Assembly (NCBI RefSeq): GCF_024584435.1
Contig: NZ_CP102197.1
Location: 1,054,001 to 1,118,000, forward strand
Direction of reading: 5' to 3'
DNA length: 64,000 bases
Origin: Schaalia odontolytica
GTDB taxonomy: Bacteria > Actinomycetota > Actinomycetes > Actinomycetales > Actinomycetaceae
Positions 46,300 through 55,720 of the stretch are shown in pieces. The number at the start of each line of letters is the position of its first letter. Positions within the stretch are counted from its first letter, which is position 1. A program made the translations under genes and the position numbers. The notes under the pieces were generated by a model. The model was given only the letters and a program-made list of their open reading frames with translations. It ran no database searches and was not told the DNA's origin.

Positions 46300-47802
46300 C
46301 TACCGGGAGATCGGCTCGATATCGACGCCTGCCACGTCCATCTCCTCCAGGGAGACCATCCGGTCCTTCCTGGCGACGTGGAATCCCCACCACACGAGAG
46401 CAAACAGGGGCAGGCCAATGTAGGAGGAGGCGACCTCCCACACCTGCCCGTGCAGGACGGCCTCGTAGTTTTGCCCGGCCATGACCACCAGGCACATGAC
46501 GAACGCGATGATCGGCCCGGCCGGGAAGAACGGGGATCGGTAGGGCAGGTCCTCCAGACGGTTGCCCTGCAGGAGGTAGGCACGCCTGAAACGAATATGA
46601 CTGACGGCGATGCCCAACCACATGATGATCCCGGAAATGCCGACGATGTTGACCAGCCACGTGTAGGCGTCCTCAAACACGAGCTGCGTGAGGAAGCCGC
46701 AGGCCGCCATCACCGTCGTCAGGGCCATCGCGTAGCCGGGGACACCGCCCTTGGTGACGCGCGCGAACAGGGCGGGGGCCTGCCCCTTGAGCGCCATCGA
46801 GTGCAGCATGCGCGAGGCCGCGTACAGGCCCGAGTTGCCCGCCGACAGGATCGAGGTGAGGATGACCGCGTTCATGACGGCTGCCGCGGCTCCGATGCCC
46901 ATGCGCGCGAAGACCAGGGTGAAGGGCGACTGGGCTACATTGTTGGCCGTGTCGTCGGCGGCGCTCAGCAGGCTCGGGTCCGTGTAGGGAAGGAGGGTAC
47001 CGATGATCGCGATCGCTCCGATGTAGAAGAACATGATGCGCCAGAAAACCGTGCGGATGGAGCGCGGAACATCCCGGCGCGGATTCTCGGACTCCCCCGC
47101 CGCGACTCCGACGAGTTCGGTGCCCTGGAAGGAGAACCCGGCGATCATGAAGACCGCGATGATCCCAACGAAGCCGTTGTGGAAGGGGGCATCGCCGGTC
47201 GTCCAATTCGACAGGCCCGGCGAGTTCGTTCCCATCACCCCGGCGATCATGAAGACGCCCGAGATCACGAAGACGACGACGATGACCACCTTGACCGCGG
47301 CCAGCCAGAACTCCGCCTCGCCGTAGACGCGTGCCGACAGAGCGTTGAGACCGACGACGATGACGAGGAACACGACCGCCCAGATCCACGAGGGAACCTG
47401 AGGGAACCAGTAGGCCATGACCAGCCCGGAGGCGACCAGGTCGGCCGCAACCGTGACCGCCCAGTTGAACCAGTAGTTCCACCCCATCGCAAACCCGAAG
47501 GACGGGGAGATGAACTTCGTGGCGAAGGTCTGGAACGATCCCGCGACCGGCTGGTGAGCGCTCATCTCCCCCAGAGACTGCATGAGGAGAAGCACCATGA
47601 GGCCGATGGCGGCGTAGGCGACGAGCGCACCGCCCGGTCCCGCGTTGGCGACGGTCGCACCGGAGGCCAAGAAGAGACCTGTTCCGATTGCTCCGCCGAT
47701 CGCAATCATCTGCATGTGGCGCGATGCCAGGCCGCGCTTGAGCTGGGTATCCGTGCGCTGGCGCAGCTCGCTGGCGACGTCATCGGGGGTTGGGGTTGCC
47801 AT
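46300..47802 (-). CDS. Amino acid permease, APC/AAT family
   Basis: 500 residues with 12 helices. Begins with the cytosolic tail QLKRGLASRHMQMIAIGGAIGTGLFLASG, the family signature, then GEMSAHQPVAGSFQTFATKFISPSFGFAMGWNYWFNWAVT. The AAT family covers uptake of lysine, GABA, asparagine, aromatic amino acids and others by proton symport. The resemblance to LysP-like sequences (SFQGTELVGVAAGESENPRRDVPRSI) is noted; substrate unproven. No riboswitch is visible upstream. Confidence 0.9.
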   Translation of the reverse strand: MATPTPDDVASELRQRTDTQLKRGLASRHMQMIAIGGAIGTGLFLASGATVANAGPGGALVAYAAIGLMVLLLMQSLGEMSAHQPVAGSFQTFATKFISPSFGFAMGWNYWFNWAVTVAADLVASGLVMAYWFPQVPSWIWAVVFLVIVVGLNALSARVYGEAEFWLAAVKVVIVVVFVISGVFMIAGVMGTNSPGLSNWTTGDAPFHNGFVGIIAVFMIAGFSFQGTELVGVAAGESENPRRDVPRSIRTVFWRIMFFYIGAIAIIGTLLPYTDPSLLSAADDTANNVAQSPFTLVFARMGIGAAAAVMNAVILTSILSAGNSGLYAASRMLHSMALKGQAPALFARVTKGGVPGYAMALTTVMAACGFLTQLVFEDAYTWLVNIVGISGIIMWLGIAVSHIRFRRAYLLQGNRLEDLPYRSPFFPAGPIIAFVMCLVVMAGQNYEAVLHGQVWEVASSYIGLPLFALVWWGFHVARKDRMVSLEEMDVAGVDIEPISR

Positions 47803-47962
47803 GACTGGGTTCCTCGTCTGTCGGTCGTGAGTCCCATCTTAATGCCCGAGGCATTGCGTCGTCGTTGAGCCTCTCTTTCCTCGGTCTTTAACGAGGCCGT
47901 GGCCGCTTTCCTCTCCTCGGTGTCCTCGTTGCGCCCCGCGTGGCCCGGCGGCGCGGCCCGGC

Positions 47963-47968
47963 TAGACT
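47963..47968 (+). promoter_or_regulatory. Putative -10 of the MgtC-family gene
   Basis: TAGACT, 31 bases upstream of the ATG at 47999, with AGGAGG as RBS between. Confidence 0.4.
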
Positions 47969-47998
47969 AATCCCACCCGTGCACACCAGGAGGCCACC

Positions 47999-48691
47999 AT
48001 GTCGCAATCCCTCGAAAGCATCTGTTGGATGCTTCTCGCCCTCGTTCTCTCTGCCGCTATCGGCATTGAGCGCCAGATTCGCGGAAAGAGCGCGGGCATT
48101 CGCACGCAGGCGATCGTCGGCCTGACGGCTTGCCTCATGATGCTCATCTCCAAGTACGGCTTCTCCGACATCCTCGTTGACGGCATCACGCGGTATGACC
48201 CCTCGCGAGTAGCCTCCCAGATCGTCTCGGGAATCGGTTTTCTCGGGGCGGGTATCATTCTCACCAGGCACGGAGCAATCCGAGGGCTGACCACCGCTGC
48301 CACCATTTGGGAGACGGCGGCGATTGGCATGGCGTGCGGGGCGGGCTTGTGGTGGCTCGCCATCGCCGGGACTGCGCTGCATTTCCTCGTGATCGCCCTG
48401 TTGACGCCGCTCGTACAGTTCATCATCATGCGCACGCACGGACACAAGGTGACGCTGACCGTCCACTACACGCCCGGTCACGGGGTTCTCTCCGCGCTCC
48501 TCGGCCAGGTTTCTTCCCTCGGTTGGGCGGTCTCCGCCGTGTCCACCCGCACGTCCTCGAGCGATCGTTCGTCCACGGCACGTTTTACCGCCGCCACGCG
48601 CCAGGACCTGTCTCAGTCGTTACTGGTGACGACGTTGGCCGACCTTGATGGGGTTGCCGGTGTGGATGTCACCGAGGAGGAGGACGAGTAG
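47999..48691 (+). CDS. MgtC/SapB-family membrane protein
   Basis: 230 residues. The N-terminal half (1-140) has the MgtC core: AAIGIERQIRGKSAGIRTQAIVGL, SRVASQIVSGIGFLGAGIIL and LTTAATIWETAAIGMACGAG. The C-terminal half is a soluble ACT-like domain (about 150-225). MgtC proteins help growth in low Mg2+ and in phagocytes, in some cases by acting on the F-type ATPase. RBS AGGAGG upstream; no M-box riboswitch seen. Confidence 0.9.
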   Translation: MSQSLESICWMLLALVLSAAIGIERQIRGKSAGIRTQAIVGLTACLMMLISKYGFSDILVDGITRYDPSRVASQIVSGIGFLGAGIILTRHGAIRGLTTAATIWETAAIGMACGAGLWWLAIAGTALHFLVIALLTPLVQFIIMRTHGHKVTLTVHYTPGHGVLSALLGQVSSLGWAVSAVSTRTSSSDRSSTARFTAATRQDLSQSLLVTTLADLDGVAGVDVTEEEDE

Positions 48692-48711
48692 CGCTCTTCG
48701 CACGCGCAAAG

Positions 48712-48742
48712 GGATGGGCCCGCGCTCGCCGCGGGCCCATCC
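48712..48742. terminator. Terminator between MgtC gene and repeat-rich gene
   Basis: GGATGGGCCCGCG and CGCGGGCCCATCC pair around a short loop, 20 bases past the MgtC-gene stop. Could serve both convergent genes. Confidence 0.75.
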
Positions 48743-48765
48743 TCCTCTATCCTCCTGTCAGCACC

Positions 48766-50736
48766 TCACGCCTGCGGGCCGAAGGGGTTGTAGGGCTTGT
48801 TCGACTGCTGGCCCGGCTGGCCGCCGTACTGGCCCTGACCAGCCTGCGGTGCCTGGAAACCACCCTGACCCTGCGCACCGCCATACTGACCCGGCTGGCC
48901 GCCGTACTGGCCCTGACCAGCCTGAGGAGCCTGGAAACCACCCTGCCCCTGCGCACCGCCGTACTGACCCTGACCGGCCTGCGGGGCTTGGAAACCACCC
49001 TGACCCGGTCGGCCGCCGTACTGGCCCTGACCAGCCTGGGGCGCCTGGAAACCAGCCTGGCCCTGCGCACCACCGTACTGACCCGGCTGGCCGCCGTACT
49101 GGCCCTGACCGGCCTGAGGCGCCTGGAAACCACCCTGCCCCTGCGCACCGCCATACTGGCCCTGACCAGCCTGGGGAGCTTGGAAACCACCCTGACCCGG
49201 TCGGCCGCCGTACTGGCCCTGACCGGCCTGGGGCGCCTGGAAACCACCCGGACCCTGCTGGTTCGCGGGTGCGGAGGCGAAGGTGCCGCCAAATGCAGTC
49301 GGGTTGTTGATCGGCGCGACCTTTCCGTTCTTGAGTTCAAGGAGGAGCAGAACGCCTCCCGCGCCGAGGCCGATCGAGAAGAGGAAGAAGAGAATGCCAC
49401 CAAAGCCAAGGTCCGCGATGCCGAACACGATCTGCAGGACCCGAATAATGCCGAAGAAGGCGGCGACAATGCCGGTGGCACCGGCAGCAATGAACGCCCA
49501 CTTCTGGTTGGTGAACCAGTAGGCAACACCGAGGCCGGCGACCGCCAGGAGAAGCACCATGTGGAAGAAGGCATAGCCGCCGATATCAAACAGGGAGACG
49601 GAGTAACCGCCGTACGACGCGAACGGCAGAACCATCGAGATGAAGGACAGGACGACCGCGGCGAACATGCCGATCAGCGAGTAGGTGGCGCGCACGGAGC
49701 GTCCGCTCACCTTGCCGGTTTCTGCCACGACGGCGGTCTGGAACTGATTGAACGCGGTGCCGGCGGCCGCGCCGAACTGCTGAGCGGCCGCGCCGAACTG
49801 CTGTCCCGCGCTGGCCCCCTGCTGGCCACCCTGGGGGCCGTACTGGCCCTGTCCCTGCTGGGGACCGGGGGCATAGCCCCGCTGGCCGCCCTGGGGGCCG
49901 TACTGAGCCTGCCCCGGCTGGGAGGCGGGCGCATACCCGGGCTGACCGTACTGGTTCTGTCCGAATCCCTGCTGCGGGCTCCCCTGCTGCGCGTAACCGT
50001 TCGCTTGGACGCCCGCGCCGTACTCTTCGGCGGCGATCTCAGCGGCTGTCTTCTCGCGCGTTCCTTCGACGATGGTCCGTTCGAGGTCCTCGTCCGACAG
50101 GGTTACTCCCGCCGACTGCGTTGCCTCGCTCGCCGGAGCGTATGGGCCGACCGGCGCCTCGGAAGTCCCATGGGAGACAGTGGTCTGCGCCGCGGGCGGC
50201 TCTTCGACGGGGGCGGTCATCTCTTCGACGGGCGCGAACGGGGGTTCCTCCACCGGGGAGGAGGCTTCCTCTGCCAGCCCGAGCGGAGCCTCGTCCGACG
50301 GATGCGTCTGCTCGATGGGGGCCGACACCGCTTCTGCGGGTGCCTCGGTGGCCCCGTCGTAGGTCTCGGGCGCTGCCGAGTCCGTGGTCCCCTCAGGAAG
50401 AGGATCGGCGGCGTTTCCCTGAGCCGTGGCATCGGGCTGCGCGGCCCAGGAGTCATTGGGGTTGTCGTGAGCCGCCTCGGCCTCGGGCTGCGGGTCGTAG
50501 GCTTTTCCGGCCTCGGGGCTCTCGGCGAACGGCGCAGGGGCGGCCATCGGAGGCTGCGCGGGCACCACGCCCTGGTCCGCCAGCCACTGGCCGAGGGCGG
50601 GGTAGAGAGACGGGTGAGTTGCGACGTAGGGGCGCAGATCCGGGCGCGCGGCCGTAATATCCGCAAGATCCTGGGGCGTCAGCGACGGATTGCTCATGTC
50701 GGCAGCGCTGAGCTGCGACGGGTCGATAGTGCTCAT
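48766..50736 (-). CDS. Variant-LRR N-domain membrane protein with tandem Gln/Gly/Pro repeats
   Basis: 656 residues. The N-terminus (about 1-60: LTPQDLADITAARPDLRPYVATHPSLYPALGQWLADQG) fits the variant leucine-rich-repeat-like domain found in actinobacterial membrane proteins. A long acidic, disordered stretch follows (60-235), then Gln/Gly/Tyr-rich sequence (about 245-320), four membrane helices (about 350-485), and a C-terminal repeat tail (about 492-656). The tail has seven units of FQAPQAGQGQYGG with RPGQ, AQGQ or QPGQ spacers. Function unknown; such low-complexity tails can drive assembly or phase separation. Confidence 0.75.
   Translation of the reverse strand: MSTIDPSQLSAADMSNPSLTPQDLADITAARPDLRPYVATHPSLYPALGQWLADQGVVPAQPPMAAPAPFAESPEAGKAYDPQPEAEAAHDNPNDSWAAQPDATAQGNAADPLPEGTTDSAAPETYDGATEAPAEAVSAPIEQTHPSDEAPLGLAEEASSPVEEPPFAPVEEMTAPVEEPPAAQTTVSHGTSEAPVGPYAPASEATQSAGVTLSDEDLERTIVEGTREKTAAEIAAEEYGAGVQANGYAQQGSPQQGFGQNQYGQPGYAPASQPGQAQYGPQGGQRGYAPGPQQGQGQYGPQGGQQGASAGQQFGAAAQQFGAAAGTAFNQFQTAVVAETGKVSGRSVRATYSLIGMFAAVVLSFISMVLPFASYGGYSVSLFDIGGYAFFHMVLLLAVAGLGVAYWFTNQKWAFIAAGATGIVAAFFGIIRVLQIVFGIADLGFGGILFFLFSIGLGAGGVLLLLELKNGKVAPINNPTAFGGTFASAPANQQGPGGFQAPQAGQGQYGGRPGQGGFQAPQAGQGQYGGAQGQGGFQAPQAGQGQYGGQPGQYGGAQGQAGFQAPQAGQGQYGGRPGQGGFQAPQAGQGQYGGAQGQGGFQAPQAGQGQYGGQPGQYGGAQGQGGFQAPQAGQGQYGGQPGQQSNKPYNPFGPQA
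48790..49255 (-). repeat. Tandem repeats with a higher-order duplication
   Basis: Seven units of about 57-78 bp encode FQAPQAGQGQYGG plus a spacer. The first three (RPGQ, AQGQ, QPGQYGGAQGQ spacers) recur in the same order as units four to six, so a three-unit block was itself duplicated. Confidence 0.85.
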
Positions 50737-50851
50737 CTACATTCCTCTCGCACCCAAAGGCGCACTTCCTGATGACCAACGGTCAATACTATCGCGGCGA
50801 CTGACCGATAAGTCAAGGCGTTCACAGCGTGAAACGACCGGAGAGCAAAGA

Positions 50852-50879
50852 AGACCCGGCCCCTCACGGGACCGGGTCT
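50852..50879 (-). terminator. tRNA terminator hairpin
   Basis: AGACCCGG and CCGGGTCT pair around 12 bases; on the minus strand it is followed by TCTTTG. Just past the tRNA 3' end. Confidence 0.65.
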
Positions 50880-50883
50880 GTGG

Positions 50884-50960
50884 TGGTAGCGGGGACAGGA
50901 TTTGAACCTGCGACCTCCGGGTTATGAGCCCGGCGAGCTACCGAACTGCTCCACCCCGCG
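50884..50960 (-). tRNA. tRNA-fMet (CAT), initiator
   Basis: 77 nt including an encoded CCA. Complement starts CGCGGGGTGGAGCAG. Anticodon CAT lies in CCGGGCTCATAACCCGG, with the three G-C pairs next to the loop that mark initiator tRNA, and position 1 is not Watson-Crick paired with 72 (C1 against T72), a second initiator feature. T loop TTCAAAT is present. Confidence 0.95.
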
Positions 50961-51068
50961 TCGGCTCTGTATAGTCTAGCGCCCCGCCGGGAGGGGCACA
51001 AACCGAAAGCGGTGATGTACGTCCTAGGCGCAACGGGAGCCGCGGCAGCGGTGGTGTCGGTTTCTCAC

Positions 51069-51809
51069 CTAGTGCGGCGCGCCGCGATCCTCCTCGTCCG
51101 TCACGGCGACGGGCGTCCCGCTCGGGGGAGGAAAGGCAGCGGTTGGTACGGCGACGGGCGTCCCGCTCGGGGCAGGAAACTCTTGCCCCGCTCGGGCCCC
51201 GGAAGTCGCGCCGACGCCCGCCGCTCCCCCTCTCGGCGCGGGCGTTGGGTGCGGGCCGACGAGAGCGCCCTGCGCGGTGGCACCGCCGAGCGCACCCTCC
51301 TTGTTGCCGCGCCGTTCGGGGATCGCCAGGCAGATCGCGCAGGCGACAAGAACCCACCCGAGCACCCAGAAAGCGAGCGAGCGCCAGTAGAAGAAGGCCG
51401 ACATATTGGCGTAGAGACCGTAGTTGGGAGGTCGGAAAGCAGAGTACCAAGGGGCATTGTCGCAAAAGACGCTGACGGCGGGTCTCACTAGGAGCCTCGC
51501 GACCAGGAGGAGTCCGGCGAGGGCGTAGCGGGCTCCCGTCGCGTGCGTCACCGCCACGACCACCGCGAGGATGAGCGCGGCCAGGTCGATGGCGTACCAC
51601 ATCCACATGGACCAGTGGGAGATCAGATGGAGATACACGTCCATGCTCACCGAACCCACTGGGAGGAAGCGGGTTACCAGGTAGGTCGACTGGAGGGCCA
51701 TCACGATGCCGAGGCTCACGCGGGCGCGCAACGAGGGGGTGTCGTACGCCCGGCGCGCTCCTCCTGAAGCGAGCGTTGGCGCCGCGGTACCGGCGGCTCC
51801 GCGGATCAC
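51069..51809 (-). CDS. Multi-spanning membrane protein of unknown function
   Basis: About 246 residues. Four hydrophobic segments (VSLGIVMALQSTYLVTRFL; YAIDLAALILAVVVAVTH; ALAGLLLVARLLVRPAVSVF; SLAFWVLGWVLVACAICLAI) are followed by a Pro/Gly/Ala-rich tail with PSGTPVAV twice. I do not recognise the family. Several starts are possible; GTG at 51809 leaves the UPF0182 gene (stop at 51853) untouched, but a later start such as GTG/ATG near 51713 cannot be excluded. Confidence 0.55.
   Translation of the reverse strand: MIRGAAGTAAPTLASGGARRAYDTPSLRARVSLGIVMALQSTYLVTRFLPVGSVSMDVYLHLISHWSMWMWYAIDLAALILAVVVAVTHATGARYALAGLLLVARLLVRPAVSVFCDNAPWYSAFRPPNYGLYANMSAFFYWRSLAFWVLGWVLVACAICLAIPERRGNKEGALGGATAQGALVGPHPTPAPRGGAAGVGATSGARAGQEFPAPSGTPVAVPTAAFPPPSGTPVAVTDEEDRGAPH
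51103..51172 (-). repeat. 25-bp direct repeat, 45-bp spacing
   Basis: The same 25 bases (from acggcgacgggcgtcccgct) occur at 51103-51127 and 51148-51172, encoding the two PSGTPVAV motifs of the membrane protein tail. Confidence 0.7.
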
Positions 51810-51852
51810 TTGCAGGACGCCACCGCGCGCTCCCTTGCCGGTCGGCCTCGTC

Positions 51853-54800
51853 CTACGAGCCGCTCTGCGGCTCAGCCGAGGGCGAGGCGCTCGGACTCGG
51901 CGAGGAGGTGGGTGTTCCCGCCGCGCCAAGCGCGCTCTGGGCGGCCTCGGCGCGAGAGAGGGCGTCGCGCAGGCGCGTCTGAGCCTGCCCGTACGCCGCC
52001 CAGTCGGACTTGCTCATCGCCGCGTCCGCGTCGCGCATCGCCTGCGCGGCGTCGTGGACGGCTTGGGTCAGCTGAGCGCTTGCGTCTGTCGAGGGCGCAG
52101 TTGCCCCGGACTGGGTGCCGTCGTCGGGGGACGGGTTCGCAGGCGCGGCCGGGGCCCTCGATGATCCCCCATCGTCAGCGACGAGCTGACGCAGGGACTC
52201 TTCGAGTGTCGGCGCGAATCCGACCTTGTCGCCGAAGGCGGTCAGGACCGAGCGAAGAACCGGGTAGGACGCCGATCCTGTGCCCTGGACGTAGACGGGC
52301 TGCACGTACAGCAATCCCCCACCAACCGGCAGCGTCAGGAGGTTTCCGCGAATGACGGTCGAATCCGCCTGGTTGAGTAGATTCAGCTGGGTGGCGATCT
52401 TCTCGTCCGAGTCGTACTTGTTCTGTACCTGACCCGGTCCGGGGACGGTCGTGGAGGAGGGCAGCGCGAGGAGACGGAGCTTGCCGTAGCCCTCACGCAC
52501 CTGGCCGGCAGTGTTTCCCGTCTCGGAGTCGACGGCCAGGAATCCGGCCATGGCTTCGCGGCGTCCCTCCCCGCCGCCACCGGGAACGAAGACTGACGTC
52601 AGCGAGAACTCGGCGCTGTCCTGGCCAGGCATCTGCATGGTCAAGTAGTAGGGGGGCTGAAGCGCTGTCGGCGGCGCAACGGGGTTGCCCGCGGCATCCA
52701 CGCGCTCGGTTGCCTTCGCGGAAGAAGCTCCCCCGTAGGTTGAGGTCTCCTCGGCGAGGCGCCAGCGGTCACCACCCGAGTAGAAGCCTGCGGCATCGGT
52801 GACGTGGTAGGTGGCCAGCAGGTTGCGCTGCACCTTGAACATGTCCTCGGGGTAGCGCAGGTGGCTCATGAGGTCACCGGAGATCGCGGACATGGACTCC
52901 ACGGAGCCGGGGTAGATCTTCTCCCACGTGCGCAGGATCGGATCGGACTCGTCCCACCGGAACAGGCGCACCGACCCGTCGTACGCGTCAACGACGGCCT
53001 TGACAGAGTTGCGCATGTAGTTGATCTTGTTTGCCTGGACGTACTGGCCAATCTCGGTGGACTGGGAGTCGACGGTTGCGTCCGAGAGGGCCTCGTGCTG
53101 CGCATAGGGGTAGTTGTTCGTCGTGGTGTAGGCATCCACCACCCACACGAGACGCTTGGGCGTAGAGGCGTCGTCGTCCATGTCGACGACCGCGGGGTAG
53201 GCAGACTGCTCGAGGGTGAGGTAGGGCGCCACCTTCGCCACCCGCTGCAGGGGGTCTCGATCGTAGAGGATCTGCGACGCCTCGTTCGTCTGAGAGGAGA
53301 AGAAGAGGTCTGTTGACCCGAACTTGATGGAATAGAGGAGCTTGTTCCACACGTTGCCCACCGATGGCCCGCCGTTGCCGGTGAACGTCGTGGACACTTG
53401 GCCGCCGACGGCCGTGTCATCCGGATAGTCGAGTTCCTGCGGCTCGGCTCCCTCGGGCGCACCGACGATGGAGTAGTCGGGCGCATTCGGGCTGAAGTAG
53501 ACCCTCTCCTCATAGTCGCCCATTTCACCGATTGACGGCACCGACTGCTCCCAGTACGAGGGCAGCCCATCGCTCGTCAGCTGGTTGCCGTAGGCGGCGA
53601 TGGCACCGTACCCGTGTGTGTACACGGTGTGCTGGTTGACCCACGTCTGCTGTTCGGCGGACAGGCCGGAGAGGTTGAGTTCACGAACGGAGATCACGGT
53701 GTCGCGACGCTCGCCCCCCACGTTGTAGCGATCGACTTTCATTCCGGAGTTGAAGCCGTAGTACAAGCGCGACTGCTGCAGCTGCTGGACCGTCTTGGTA
53801 ATGACCTTCGGATCGAGCAGGCGCACCTGCGAGGTCAGCGTCTCGTTGTCGAATTGTCCCGCCGAGGCGGTGGTTGCGGCATCGTAGTTGGTCTGATAGT
53901 CGAGGTTCTCCAACCCGTAGGCGGCCAGCGTGGCGTCGATGTTGCGCTGAATGTAGGGTGATTCGAAGCTTCGCTGGTTCGGGCGCACGCGGAACTGCTG
54001 GACGAGCGCGGGGTACGCGCCCCCCAGCACGAGGGCGGCGATGACGGTGACGGCCACACCCGTCACGGGCAGCCTCCATGTCCCGCGGAAGGCGGCGACC
54101 ACGAAGAGGACGGCAACCAGGGCGGACACGGCGGCCAGGATCGAGTAGGCGGGCAGCGTCGCGTTGATGTCGGAGTACAGGGCCCCGTGGATCGACCCGG
54201 AGTCCTGGGTCAGTAGCTCGTAGCGGCCGAGCCAGTAGTGCGCCGCGATGAAGAGCGACAGGCACGCCGCCATGATGCCGCTTTGGAGGCGCGCGTGTTT
54301 GGAGGCGTGGGGTCGTGGGGTCAGCCGCATCGTCCCGTAGAGGTAGGACACGACGATGGAGGCAACCAGTCCGATGCTGGTCACCGTCATCAGGAAGGAG
54401 ACCAGCACCTTGAGGGCGGGCAGCACGAACACGAAGAAGGAGATGTCCAGCCCGAACTGTGGGTCCACCTGGCCAAAGGAGGAGCTGTTGAGGAACTGGA
54501 GGAGCGTCTGCCACTCGGTGGCCAGTCGGGCACCGTTCGTAAACCCGAAGAACAGGGCTACCGCCCAAAATGCCACGCGGCGAACGGGTTCGAGGGCCTC
54601 CTGATACCCTCGCAGCGCCGCAGACGTCTCGCCGCGCACCGAGGAGGCACGGTGTCGGTAGGCGTAGGCCATCGCACAGTACACCATCGCGGTTGCGGCC
54701 AGAAAACCGACCGCGAAGAGGCCGATGTGCGCCCCCCACTGGGTGAGGATGACGCGGGTGGCGCTCATCTGGCGGTACCACAGGATCTCCGTCCACACGA

Positions 54801-54957
54801 TGGAGGCCGCGTAGATAATGGCGCCCAGGGCGATAAGAACGACGAGCGTGATCGATGCCGGACCGGGCTTGCGGGGCTTCACGCGCGAGGTGGGCGCGTC
54901 ACCGTCTCGTGGTGGCCGAGACCCGGGCGAGCGAGGGAACGAAAAGGGGGAGCTCAC
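51853..54957 (-). CDS. UPF0182 family membrane protein
   Basis: 1034 residues. Seven or so helices in the first 330 residues (SITLVVLIALGAIIYAASIVWTEILWYRQM at the N-terminus), then a large region that should lie outside the cell, with QRNIDATLAAYGLENLDYQTNY, HGYGAIAAYGN and YFSPNAPDYSIVGAPEGAEPQELDYP. This is the whole-length pattern of UPF0182 (Mycobacterium tuberculosis Rv3193c relatives). The C-terminal 110 residues are Ser/Pro/Ala-rich and variable. Function unknown. Divergent from the PPA1309-family gene. Confidence 0.95.
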   Translation of the reverse strand: MSSPFSFPRSPGSRPPRDGDAPTSRVKPRKPGPASITLVVLIALGAIIYAASIVWTEILWYRQMSATRVILTQWGAHIGLFAVGFLAATAMVYCAMAYAYRHRASSVRGETSAALRGYQEALEPVRRVAFWAVALFFGFTNGARLATEWQTLLQFLNSSSFGQVDPQFGLDISFFVFVLPALKVLVSFLMTVTSIGLVASIVVSYLYGTMRLTPRPHASKHARLQSGIMAACLSLFIAAHYWLGRYELLTQDSGSIHGALYSDINATLPAYSILAAVSALVAVLFVVAAFRGTWRLPVTGVAVTVIAALVLGGAYPALVQQFRVRPNQRSFESPYIQRNIDATLAAYGLENLDYQTNYDAATTASAGQFDNETLTSQVRLLDPKVITKTVQQLQQSRLYYGFNSGMKVDRYNVGGERRDTVISVRELNLSGLSAEQQTWVNQHTVYTHGYGAIAAYGNQLTSDGLPSYWEQSVPSIGEMGDYEERVYFSPNAPDYSIVGAPEGAEPQELDYPDDTAVGGQVSTTFTGNGGPSVGNVWNKLLYSIKFGSTDLFFSSQTNEASQILYDRDPLQRVAKVAPYLTLEQSAYPAVVDMDDDASTPKRLVWVVDAYTTTNNYPYAQHEALSDATVDSQSTEIGQYVQANKINYMRNSVKAVVDAYDGSVRLFRWDESDPILRTWEKIYPGSVESMSAISGDLMSHLRYPEDMFKVQRNLLATYHVTDAAGFYSGGDRWRLAEETSTYGGASSAKATERVDAAGNPVAPPTALQPPYYLTMQMPGQDSAEFSLTSVFVPGGGGEGRREAMAGFLAVDSETGNTAGQVREGYGKLRLLALPSSTTVPGPGQVQNKYDSDEKIATQLNLLNQADSTVIRGNLLTLPVGGGLLYVQPVYVQGTGSASYPVLRSVLTAFGDKVGFAPTLEESLRQLVADDGGSSRAPAAPANPSPDDGTQSGATAPSTDASAQLTQAVHDAAQAMRDADAAMSKSDWAAYGQAQTRLRDALSRAEAAQSALGAAGTPTSSPSPSASPSAEPQSGS

Positions 54958-55057
54958 GGCATTCCTCTCTGTTGTACCGGCAGCTTCACAACAGTGTAGC
55001 CGCGGTCAGGGTCTTCTTCGTGTCGGCTGTGTCCGCTCTCCGTGAGATTATGGGATC

Positions 55058-55624
55058 ATGAGTGTTGAAATGATGCCGAGTGCGCGCCAGGTCGCGCTGG
55101 CCAACGTCGTCGTCGACATTGAGAAGGGGGCCGCGCGCGTTGGGTGGGATCACGCGCCTTCCATCTATGCGCTGGTGCCGACGTCCACGCTGTTGGCTGA
55201 TCCTGGCCTTCCCGCCGACATCGCCGATCAGCTCCGCGCGGGGTGGGACGGCTCCCAGGACCATCTGAGTGCGATCATTCAGGAGGATCTCGCCCAGGAC
55301 GATATCGAGCAGGTGCTCGCCCACCTGGCGTGGCCGCAGACGGTTCCCGGGGCGGCGATCACCGTGGAGCGCATCGTCGTGCCTCCGGAGGTTGAGGATG
55401 AGGCGCCCGAGGATCCCGAGGAGGCCCTCGCCTTCATCTCCGCCCATCCCTCGCGCACGGACGTGCGCCTGGCGGTGGGGGTCTTGCGTTCGGGCGAGTC
55501 GTGGTGCGCGCTGCGCACCCGAGCATTCGATTCCGATGACAAGGTTGGGCAGGGTTCGGTCCTCGTTCCCGCCCTGGTCGACGCACTGCGCGCGTCACTC
55601 GAGCCGGTCGACGAGGACGACTGA
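55058..55624 (+). CDS. PPA1309-family protein
   Basis: 188 residues. Acidic and soluble. Pattern matches the actinobacterial PPA1309 family: ALVPTSTLLADPGLP, QDDIEQVLAHLAWPQTVPGAAITVERIVVPP, and HPSRTDVRLAVGVLRSGESWCALRTRAFDSDDKVGQGSVLVPALVDAL. This gene habitually sits beside UPF0182 and the PDZ protease. Role unknown. Confidence 0.88.
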   Translation: MSVEMMPSARQVALANVVVDIEKGAARVGWDHAPSIYALVPTSTLLADPGLPADIADQLRAGWDGSQDHLSAIIQEDLAQDDIEQVLAHLAWPQTVPGAAITVERIVVPPEVEDEAPEDPEEALAFISAHPSRTDVRLAVGVLRSGESWCALRTRAFDSDDKVGQGSVLVPALVDALRASLEPVDEDD

Positions 55625-55720
55625 GCACTACTGGGTCCGCGCCTCGCCCGCAGCGACAGATGAGGCCCCGCTTCCGACGCACCCGTCTCTCCTCGGGTGG
55701 TCATCGAAGCGCTCGGGAGG

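Noticed and set aside
46300..47998. Lysine or Mg2+ riboswitch before the permease or the MgtC-family gene
   Set aside because: Searched by eye for the L-box and M-box core sequences and found neither.
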